DNA from: an uncultured Ideonella sp. | Lineage (GTDB): Bacteria > Pseudomonadota > Gammaproteobacteria > Burkholderiales > Burkholderiaceae | Length of the DNA: 5,064 nt | Direction of reading: 5' to 3' | Assembly (NCBI GenBank): GCA_946479475.1 | Contig: CAMLGG010000342.1 | Coordinates: forward strand, 1-5,064 | Shown: positions 1-5,064 of the stretch, in pieces | How the letters are laid out: every line of letters begins with the position of its first letter | How positions within the stretch are numbered: position 1 is the stretch's first letter | The notes under the pieces: model-generated | What the model saw: the letters and a program-made list of their open reading frames with translations, nothing else | The model's database searches: none | Told to the model about the DNA's origin: nothing | Position numbers and translations under genes: made by a program

Positions 1-252
1 GACGACCTGAAGTTCACCGGCCCGTTGACGGCGATCACCGCAGCCGTCGTCGGCGTCATCCTCAACCTCGCCCTGTTCTTCGGCTACCACGTCCTGTGGC
101 CAAAGGGGTATGGCGCAGGCTTCGAGTGGCCGGCCGCGATGATCGCGCTGGCCGCGCTGGTGGCATTGCTGCGCTTCAAGCGCGGTGTGATCGAGGTCAT
201 CGTCGCTTCCGCCCTGATCGGTCTGGCGTGGACCTGGTGGACGCACACCTGA
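1..252 (+). CDS. chrA: Chromate transporter ChrA family, C-terminal fragment
   Basis: This is the last 83 residues of a membrane protein whose 5' part lies left of the window. The reading frame is open from base 1 and ends at TGA (250-252). The fragment starts DDLKFTGPLTAITAAVVG and continues with a hydrophobic stretch, then the YHVLWPKGYG segment and two more hydrophobic stretches. This order, especially the P-L-T-AITAAVVGVI..N..F..YH..WP pattern, is what I recognise from the C-terminal end of ChrA (CHR family) proteins. Family members export chromate from the cytoplasm, some act on sulfate-like anions, and many homologues are unproven. At least three membrane segments are visible, at roughly residues 8-27, 37-54 and 60-78. 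The next gene begins inside its last codons, so the two are probably co-transcribed. The substrate cannot be judged from this fragment, and no chrB-type regulator is visible because the upstream region is missing. Confidence 0.8.
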   Translation, partial: DDLKFTGPLTAITAAVVGVILNLALFFGYHVLWPKGYGAGFEWPAAMIALAALVALLRFKRGVIEVIVASALIGLAWTWWTHT

Positions 253-1439
253 CCGCACCGGCCCTGGCGCCCCGCCTGCTCCTGGCGCGCGGGCTGCGCG
301 CGTTCTGCGACGGCTACGTCGCGGTACTCCTGCCCGCCTACCTGCAGGCGCTCGGTTGGGGCGCGGCAGACATCGGCATCCTGGGATCGGTCACCCTCGC
401 CGGCTCGGCCCTGGGGACGCTTGCCCTGGGCCAGTTCGGCCACCGCCTGCCTTCGCATCGCCTGCTGCTGGCCGCCGCGGGCCTGATGGTCGCCACCGGC
501 CTCGGCTTTGCCGGGCTGCACGCCTTCTGGCCCCTGATGCTGGTGGCGTTCCTCGGGACGCTGAACCCCAGCTCGGGCGACGTGAGCGTCTTTCTGCCAC
601 TGGAGCACGCGCGACTTGCGCAGGCCGGCGGCGGAAGGGACGAGCGGACCCGCCTTTTCGCGCGCTACAGCCTGGTCGGCGCCTTGTGCGCCTCGGTCGG
701 CGCCCTCGCCTCCGCGCTGCCTGGCTGGCTGGCGGACAGCCATGGCGTCGATCGCCTGACCGCCTTGCAGGCCATGTTCGTGCTCTACGCGGTCGTCGGC
801 ATCGTCGTCGCAGCGCTCTACGCGGGGCTCGACGGCGGACGGCCCGCCGGCGAAGCGCCACCGGCGCCGCTCGGGCCCTCGCGTGCCATCGTGTGGCGCC
901 TGGCAGCGCTCTTCAGCGTGGATGCCTTCGCCGGCGGCCTTCTCGTCAACACCATCCTCGCACTCTGGCTGTTCGAGCGCTTCGGTCTGTCCGTGGCCGA
1001 TGCAGGCCGGTTCTTCTTTCTCTCGGGGTTGCTCTCGACGGCCTCGCAGCTCGCCGCGCCATGGGTCGCGCGGCGGATCGGGCTGGTCAACACCATGGTG
1101 TTCACCCACATCCCCGCCAACCTGTTCCTCATTGCCGCTGCGTTGGCGCCCTCGCTGACCTGGACCCTGGCCGCCCTCCTCGCCCGCAGCGCGCTGTCGC
1201 AGATGGATGTGCCGACGCGGTCGGCGTTCGTGATGGCCGTCGTCACGCCTGCCGAGCGGGTGGCCGCAGCCAGCTTCACGGCCGTGCCTCGCAGCCTGGC
1301 GTCGGCCGGCGGCCCGGCCATCGGCGGCGCCCTGCTGGCCAGCGGGATGCTCGCGGCACCGCTGCTGCTCGGCGGCTTGCTCAAGATCGCCTACGACCTG
1401 GCGTTGTGGCGCGCCTTCCGGCATCACGAGACGGATTGA
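237..1439 (+). CDS. Major facilitator superfamily (MFS) permease
   Basis: This is a 400-residue inner-membrane permease, the usual length for a 12-helix MFS transporter. Alanine/leucine-rich hydrophobic helices run through the whole protein. A motif-A-like loop after helix 2 (GQFGHRLPSHRLLL, about residues 65-78) carries the Gly, basic and Arg pattern of the family. A hydrophilic Gly/Pro-rich central loop near residues 196-215 separates the two six-helix halves. The start is uncertain. GTG at 237 is proposed because the family-like sequence begins just after it, but GTG at 228 is equally in frame, neither has a clear Shine-Dalgarno sequence, and the first internal ATG lies too far in. With either start the gene overlaps the upstream chrA stop by 16-25 bp, which suggests translational coupling. 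The substrate is unknown. Its position behind chrA suggests an accessory efflux role, but this is inference only. It ends at TGA (1437-1439). Confidence 0.85.
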   Translation: MDAHLTAPALAPRLLLARGLRAFCDGYVAVLLPAYLQALGWGAADIGILGSVTLAGSALGTLALGQFGHRLPSHRLLLAAAGLMVATGLGFAGLHAFWPLMLVAFLGTLNPSSGDVSVFLPLEHARLAQAGGGRDERTRLFARYSLVGALCASVGALASALPGWLADSHGVDRLTALQAMFVLYAVVGIVVAALYAGLDGGRPAGEAPPAPLGPSRAIVWRLAALFSVDAFAGGLLVNTILALWLFERFGLSVADAGRFFFLSGLLSTASQLAAPWVARRIGLVNTMVFTHIPANLFLIAAALAPSLTWTLAALLARSALSQMDVPTRSAFVMAVVTPAERVAAASFTAVPRSLASAGGPAIGGALLASGMLAAPLLLGGLLKIAYDLALWRAFRHHETD

Positions 1440-1465
1440 GCCCGTGGGCGTGGCATGCTGCCGGC

Positions 1466-1795
1466 ATGTCCACAAGCTCATTCCTCCTGGCGCGGATGGC
1501 CGCGGTCGTCCTGGGTCTCGGTGTGGCTGCCGCCGCCCAGGCCCTGCCCGGTGGAACGGTCGACCTCAACCTGGCGAACCAGGCCGAGCTGGAGATGGTC
1601 AAGGGCATAGGGCCCCAGCTGTCGGCGAAGATCCTCGACGAGCGCTCGCGTGGAAGGTTCACCGGCTGGGAGGACTTCATCGCCCGCCTGAAAGGGCTCG
1701 GCCCCTCCCATGCGGCACGCCTGTCGGCCGCTGGCCTTCGCGTCGCGGGTCAGCCCTACGCGGGCAAGGCCCCAGGCGGCGAGCCGGCGAAGTAG
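1466..1795 (+). CDS. comEA: Secreted helix-hairpin-helix protein, ComEA family
   Basis: This is a 109-residue protein with a Sec signal peptide: Arg10, a hydrophobic core at about 11-24, and likely cleavage after AQA (residue 26). A single ComEA-type DNA-binding domain follows. VDLNLANQAELEMVKGIG (32-49) matches the family's 'V(D/N)(L/I)N.A...EL..(V/L).GIG' opening. The first hairpin is KGIGP (46-50) and the second KGLGP (76-80), joined by the typical F..W.DF segment (65-71). ComEA proteins bind incoming double-stranded DNA in the periplasm and help pull it in during natural transformation. In Burkholderiales such small stand-alone versions without the SLBB domain are common. The ATG at 1466 lies 26 bp after the MFS stop. 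ATG 1496 is an alternative that would remove the basic n-region. The 3' end overlaps the convergent phospholipase gene by 40 bp. A role in competence here is inferred from the family. Confidence 0.85.
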   Translation: MSTSSFLLARMAAVVLGLGVAAAAQALPGGTVDLNLANQAELEMVKGIGPQLSAKILDERSRGRFTGWEDFIARLKGLGPSHAARLSAAGLRVAGQPYAGKAPGGEPAK

Positions 1796-3084
1796 TTCAC
1801 CGGCTCGGGCAGGGTCGCAGACGCCAGCGGCCCGGCGGCAGAGACCTCCTGGCGCTGCCGGTCTTCCGCCGGCCATCGAGGCTGCCAGCCGAAGAACTGC
1901 GCCACCTCTTCGCGCCGAGAGAGCGTGTCGCTCTCTCCCAGCGCCATCAGCTCGCGCGTGTAGTCGGCCTCGAAGAGAAGATAGCTCGCGAGTGCGGCGC
2001 CGCGCGCCTCGCTGCCCTGCCCGCTCACGCCCACGCCTCGGAGCAGCGCGCGGATGGTCAAGGGCAAGGCATCCAGATGCCGCGCGGCGATGTCGTCCAG
2101 GCGCTGGCTGGGCGCTATCAGCAGCACGTCAATCGGCCGCAAGGTACTCTGCTCTCGCACGTCCGCCGGCAACAGCGCCAGCGTCCGGTTCACCCGCTGC
2201 AGGCGCTCGAAATCGACCGCCAGGGCATCGAGAAAGATGTTGGAAAGCGCGTGGCCCGCGATCTGCGCCATCGTCGGGTAGTCGGTGCTGACCTGTCGCT
2301 TGCCGGGCGGCTCGTGCATGCGGCCCGCGCCGATGACGAGGATGCGCTCGGCACCGAGATGGATCGCTGGCGAAATGGGCGCTGCCTGACGCATCGAGCC
2401 GTCGCCGAACCATTCGGTCTCGCCGTCGATGGCGAGCTGCTTGGCCGGGAACACGAAGGGGATGGCGGACGAGGCCAGCAGGTGCGGCAGGCCGATGTGG
2501 TCGCGCACCGAACGGCGCTGCGAGCGGATCCAGCCCGGCACTTCGTTCGCGGCGTTGTAGAAGGTGACGTGCTCGCCGGAGCTGTAGCTCGAGGCGCTGA
2601 CCGCCAGGGCTTTCAGGTGGCCCTCGCGGATCAGCTCCGGGATGCGCTCGAGACGCACCATGCGCTCGAGCAGCCCGGCCAGAGGCGCGTTGTCCAGCAG
2701 TGACCGGGGCTTGAGCTTGCGCCACCGGGCGATGATCCACCCTATGGACATCATCGTCAGCCAGCGCGCGCCGGTGCGGATGACGCCGAGAGAATCGGAG
2801 CGGTAGACCTGGTCGGCGTGGAAGCCCTGCCAGATCGACACGAGCTTCTCGACGGCCCGGTCGAAATCGTCCGCATCACCGGCCAGTGCCGCCGCGTTGA
2901 TGGCGCCGGCGGATGTGCCCGCGATGACGGGGAACGGGTTGCCTTCGGGCGCATCGCACTCGCGGCGGATCTTCGCCAGTGCGTGCAGCACACCGACCTG
3001 GTAGGCGGCACGTGCGCCGCCACCGGTCAGGATGAGGCCGGTGACGGGCTGGGGGGCGGCAGGGCTCGCTGCGGGTGCCGGCAT
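1756..3084 (-). CDS. Patatin-like phospholipase (RssA/NTE-type)
   Basis: This is a 442-residue predicted acyl hydrolase with the complete patatin Ser-Asp dyad. The oxyanion-hole glycines are in LTGGGARAAYQVGVL (about 19-33). The nucleophile is Ser58 in G-T-S-A-G (56-60). The catalytic Asp228 is in the D-G-S motif (228-230), preceded by the family-typical ASSAIPFVFPAK (204-215). Patatin enzymes release fatty acids from phospholipids or other acyl lipids. There is no signal peptide or membrane helix at the N-terminus, so it is probably cytoplasmic or peripherally membrane-bound. It is longer than minimal bacterial patatins of about 300 residues: roughly 130-150 residues follow the core, including the segment LASYLLFEADYTRELMALGE. 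The ATG at 3084 is preferred. An upstream in-frame TTG at 3129 would add 15 residues of unconvincing sequence. The TAG stop (1756-1758) lies inside the opposing comEA gene. The substrate is unknown. Confidence 0.9.
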   Translation of the reverse strand: MPAPAASPAAPQPVTGLILTGGGARAAYQVGVLHALAKIRRECDAPEGNPFPVIAGTSAGAINAAALAGDADDFDRAVEKLVSIWQGFHADQVYRSDSLGVIRTGARWLTMMSIGWIIARWRKLKPRSLLDNAPLAGLLERMVRLERIPELIREGHLKALAVSASSYSSGEHVTFYNAANEVPGWIRSQRRSVRDHIGLPHLLASSAIPFVFPAKQLAIDGETEWFGDGSMRQAAPISPAIHLGAERILVIGAGRMHEPPGKRQVSTDYPTMAQIAGHALSNIFLDALAVDFERLQRVNRTLALLPADVREQSTLRPIDVLLIAPSQRLDDIAARHLDALPLTIRALLRGVGVSGQGSEARGAALASYLLFEADYTRELMALGESDTLSRREEVAQFFGWQPRWPAEDRQRQEVSAAGPLASATLPEPVNYFAGSPPGALPA

Positions 3085-3135
3085 GATGCGGGCCAGTCTA
3101 GGCCGCGGACCGCAGGCGGAAAGCCCCAAATGCAG

Positions 3136-3169
3136 GGGAAGCGGGCGCCAATTGGAACGCGCGCTTCCC
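3136..3169 (-). terminator. Hairpin after the exported-protein gene, possible terminator
   Basis: The arms at 3136-3147 and 3158-3169 pair over 12 positions: eight continuous pairs, one G-G mismatch at 3144/3161, then three more pairs. They close a 10-base loop that contains most of the palindrome CCAATTGG. The structure begins 14 bases beyond the TGA stop of the minus-strand exported-protein gene, where an intrinsic terminator would sit. On the minus strand the stem is followed by CTGCATTTGG rather than a clean run of T, so termination may be weak or the hairpin may instead protect the mRNA end. It lies upstream of the phospholipase start at 3084. Confidence 0.4.
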
Positions 3170-3182
3170 GGCCACCGCGATG

Positions 3183-3629
3183 TCAGTCCTTGTCGTGACC
3201 CCGGCCGCGGCCGTGGCCATGACCGTGGTCATCGTCGCGACGCTCGCCGTACACCACCGGCCGGCCCGGAGGCGGCGGCGCCACGTGGGCGTGGTACCAG
3301 GAATCCTTGACGAAGTAGACGGGCACGCCGCAGGCGTTGTAGCGGTAGCAGTGCTTGGACCAGTTCTTCTGGTGGCCGGGAGGCACCCACAGATAGACCG
3401 GCTGCGGCTGAGCCACCACCACGCGCGGCTTCTGCACCCACATCGGCTGCGCCACGATGAGCTCCGGCGTCGGGAAGCGGCCGATGTCGATGCGGCCGTA
3501 GACGCCGGGCTGGCTGACCGAGATCGAGACGCCGACATCGGCGGCCCGCACGGCCGGGCTGACGAACAGGCCGGCCGCTGCGGTCGCGGCCAACGCGAGG
3601 CTCCACATGGCGGCGCGTGCCAGGTTCAT
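3183..3629 (-). CDS. Small exported protein, unknown function, His/Gly-rich tail
   Basis: With the ATG at 3629 this encodes 148 residues. The signal peptide is MNLARAAMWSLALAATAAAG plus a short stretch ending AVRA (cleavage near residue 29). The mature part starts ADVGVSISVSQPGVYGRIDIG, followed by a Pro/Val/Gln-rich linker. The most distinctive block is WVPPGHQKNWSKHC..YNAC (about 81-100), holding the only two cysteines (94 and 100), and then VPVYFVKDSWY. I recognise this layout from conserved uncharacterised Burkholderiales periplasmic proteins, but I know no function. The C-terminus (about 129-148) is a low-complexity tail of Asp, His, Gly and Arg (DDDHGHGHGRGRGH) that could bind metal ions; that is inference. 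Start choice is unsure: ATGs at 3659, 3665 and 3704 are in frame, none has a strong ribosome site, and 3629 gives the most normal signal peptide. It lies downstream of dnaE and upstream of the phospholipase on the same strand. Confidence 0.75.
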   Translation of the reverse strand: MNLARAAMWSLALAATAAAGLFVSPAVRAADVGVSISVSQPGVYGRIDIGRFPTPELIVAQPMWVQKPRVVVAQPQPVYLWVPPGHQKNWSKHCYRYNACGVPVYFVKDSWYHAHVAPPPPGRPVVYGERRDDDHGHGHGRGRGHDKD

Positions 3630-3773
3630 CGTTGAAGGTGGGACGTGGGTGCGGCTCATCGTCATCGTCTCGGCGGTCGGCGCCCGATGCGGGCTGCCGT
3701 TCATCGTGGAAGTCAGGATTGAAACGCCAAAGGATTCGCGGCGGTTGGCACAAATGCGCGGGGATCCCGGACT

Positions 3774-3788
3774 CTTACCAACGTTTAC
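3774..3788 (-). promoter_or_regulatory. CpxR-like direct repeat, GTAAA-N5-GTAAG
   Basis: In the 175-bp gap between dnaE and the exported-protein gene, the minus strand reads GTAAA (3788-3784), five bases, then GTAAG (3778-3774). This fits the published CpxR consensus GTAAA-N5-GTAAA with one mismatch, and other OmpR-family regulators also bind half-sites 10 bp apart. It lies about 145 bp upstream of the chosen start at 3629, or 70 bp upstream of the farthest ATG (3704). The downstream gene encodes an envelope protein, which suits such control. I could not find a convincing -35/-10 pair nearby, and a match this short can occur by chance. Confidence 0.25.
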
Positions 3789-3804
3789 GGCCTGGCCCGC
3801 CCAA

Positions 3805-5064
3805 TCACGCGTAGATGATGCTCGCCTTGCCCTCGTGGGCCAGCTGCCGCCACCGGGCCAGCGCCTGGTCGCTGGGCCAGATGCGGCCGGGCGCCCCGCG
3901 GGCCCGCACGGCGCGGGCGCCCGGACGCTTGAGCAACAGGAGCACGGGCAGTCCCAGCACGACCTCCGCGCCTCCCTCGTCGGAGTCCGCCTGCTCCACC
4001 CGCGCCGGGAAGCTCTTCACCAGTTCGGCCACCGGAGCCGGCCCCCCGTTCAGCTCGACCGAGAGGTAGCGGCCGAACCGGGCCCGGGCGCCGGCCAGGT
4101 CCCACACCTGGTTCACGTTCAGCCGCAGGCCACCGGAGAAGCGATCCGGCTGGACCTTGCCCTGCACGATGATGAGCTCGTCGTCGCGGATCAACTCGCG
4201 GTGGGCATCGAGAAGCTCTTCGTTGACCACCGCCTCCACGGGCTCGGTGGCATCGTCGAGCTTGAAGATGCCGACGCGGCCTCGCTGACCGTTGATGACG
4301 CGCAGCTCGGTCACGATGCCGGCCAGCAGCTGCGGCTCGCGCGAGTCGATGAGGTCGGCCAGGCGCCGCGGCGAGATGCGCCGCACCTCGGCCTCGTGCT
4401 CGTCGAACAGGTGGCCCGAGAGATAGAAGCCGATCGCCGTCTTCTCCAGCGCCAGCCGCTCGCGCACCGACCAGGGCTCGGCCGGCTGCAGCGGCGGCTC
4501 CTGCATGTGCGAGCCGTGGGCGGAGTCATCGCCGAAATCGAACAGGCCGCCTTGCAACGCGTTGGCCGCCTGCGTCTCGGCCCATTCGAAGGCCAGGCCG
4601 ACGCTGGCGAGCGTCGCCGCACGGTCGGGATGCAGGGTGTCGAAGGCGCCGGCCTTGATCAGCGCCTCGACGACCCGCTTGTTGCACTTGCCCTTGTCGA
4701 CGCGTGCGCAGAAGTTGAACAGGCTCGTGAACGGGCCTTCCGACTCGCGCGCCGCCACGATGGCTTCGATCGCGCCCTGCCCCGTGCCCTTGATCGCGCC
4801 CAGGCCGTAGCGGATCTTCCTTCGCCCTTCGGCGCCGGACATGGGCTCGAAGCGGTAGACGCCCGAGTTCACGTTGGGCGGCTCGAACTCGATCTTGAAG
4901 TTCTTGGTCGCATCGGCGAGCAGCACCTTGAGCTTGTCGGTGTCGCCCAGTTCGATGGTCATGTTGGCCGCGAAGAACTCGGCCGTGTAGTGGACCTTGA
5001 GCCAGCCGGTGTGATAGGCCAGCAGCGAGTAGGCGGCCGCGTGCGACTTGTTGAAGCCGTAGCC
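3805..5064 (-). CDS. dnaE: DNA polymerase III alpha subunit DnaE, C-terminal part
   Basis: This is the last 419 residues of the replicative polymerase catalytic subunit; the 5' part lies beyond the right edge. The frame is open to base 5064, so the internal ATG at 4962 is not the start. The first visible residues, GYGFNKSHAAAY, are a hallmark of bacterial DnaE. The tandem helix-hairpin-helix region follows (YGLGAIKGTGQGAIEAI, visible residues about 86-102). Next are the beta-clamp-binding pentapeptide QGGLF (171-175, bases 4540-4554, equivalent to E. coli QADMF) and an OB-fold domain (about 245-323, QLLAGIVTELRV to VNQVWDL). The tail (324-419) corresponds to the tau-binding region. The catalytic aspartates of the palm are outside the window. 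The visible length agrees with the roughly 410 residues after the same motif in E. coli. The clamp motif and general layout point to DnaE1, not the mutagenic DnaE2. The TGA stop is at 3805-3807, and no clear terminator follows. Confidence 0.97.
   Translation of the reverse strand, partial: GYGFNKSHAAAYSLLAYHTGWLKVHYTAEFFAANMTIELGDTDKLKVLLADATKNFKIEFEPPNVNSGVYRFEPMSGAEGRRKIRYGLGAIKGTGQGAIEAIVAARESEGPFTSLFNFCARVDKGKCNKRVVEALIKAGAFDTLHPDRAATLASVGLAFEWAETQAANALQGGLFDFGDDSAHGSHMQEPPLQPAEPWSVRERLALEKTAIGFYLSGHLFDEHEAEVRRISPRRLADLIDSREPQLLAGIVTELRVINGQRGRVGIFKLDDATEPVEAVVNEELLDAHRELIRDDELIIVQGKVQPDRFSGGLRLNVNQVWDLAGARARFGRYLSVELNGGPAPVAELVKSFPARVEQADSDEGGAEVVLGLPVLLLLKRPGARAVRARGAPGRIWPSDQALARWRQLAHEGKASIIYA

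Noticed and set aside
96..236. An MFS start at GTG 96.
   Set aside because: The added residues are Arg-rich and out of frame with the conserved chrA C-terminus, which occupies the same bases. No MFS protein is expected to begin this way.
356..1465. A possible long N-terminal extension of the ComEA protein.
   Set aside because: The frame stays open upstream of 1466, but that part is an Arg/Pro-rich shadow of the MFS gene. The signal peptide beginning at 1466 marks the real N-terminus.
1452..1468. The GGCATG repeat and TGCCGGCA palindrome at the comEA start, considered as an operator.
   Set aside because: The elements are very short, G+C-rich and partly made of the start codon itself. Chance is a sufficient explanation.
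84..1481. A 465-codon open frame on the minus strand across the MFS gene.
   Set aside because: It is antisense to a clearly recognisable permease. Its product is a Gln/Arg/Gly/Glu-rich mixture without hydrophobic core or family motifs, typical of the mirror frame of a high-G+C gene.
1444..2703. A 419-codon open frame on the plus strand across comEA and the phospholipase.
   Set aside because: It runs out of frame through comEA and antisense to the patatin catalytic motifs. The composition is Arg/Gln/Gly-rich and no domain is recognisable.
3085..3129. An upstream TTG start for the phospholipase.
   Set aside because: It adds 15 residues of no recognisable pattern (MGLSACGPRPRLARI), lacks a ribosome site, and lies beside the hairpin. 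The ATG at 3084 is the simpler choice.
3785..3804. The GGCC-A-GGCC sequence after the dnaE stop, considered as an intrinsic terminator.
   Set aside because: The loop would be a single base and no T-run follows on the minus strand, so it cannot form a normal terminator hairpin.
4311..4810. Alternative frames on both strands inside dnaE.
   Set aside because: The DnaE frame is unambiguous throughout. The others are Arg/Ser-rich shadows.

Overview
The window is about two-thirds or more G+C, with strongly G/C-biased third codon positions. It reads as ordinary chromosome of a betaproteobacterium, most likely Burkholderiales of the Rubrivivax/Leptothrix/Comamonadaceae kind. That assignment is inferred from the DnaE1 C-terminus, the small single-domain ComEA protein and the style of the exported 'PPGHQKNWSKHC' protein. 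No tRNA, rRNA, CRISPR array, insertion sequence or phage gene is visible.

Left part, + strand (1-1795): a tight block of three genes read rightwards. It holds the 3' end of a chromate-transporter (ChrA) family gene, a 12-TM-type major facilitator permease whose start overlaps the chrA stop, and, 26 bp further on, a small secreted helix-hairpin-helix protein of the ComEA type. The spacing suggests one transcript. The first two genes form a plausible efflux pair. The DNA-binding ComEA protein has no obvious functional tie to them.

Right part, - strand (1756-5064): three genes read leftwards. In transcription order they are the C-terminal third of the replicative DNA polymerase III alpha subunit (dnaE, running off the right edge), a small exported protein of unknown function with two cysteines and a His/Gly/Asp/Arg-rich tail, and a patatin-like phospholipase. 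The phospholipase gene meets comEA tail to tail and the two coding regions overlap by 40 bp.

The gaps are short: 175 bp between dnaE and the exported protein, and 98 bp between the exported protein and the phospholipase. The first carries a GTAAA-N5-GTAAG direct repeat resembling a CpxR-type box. The second carries a 12-bp hairpin with one mismatch, just after the stop codon. I see no strong evidence of a new multi-gene system. The best candidates for a second look are the uncharacterised exported protein with its possible envelope-stress control, and the convergent gene overlap.
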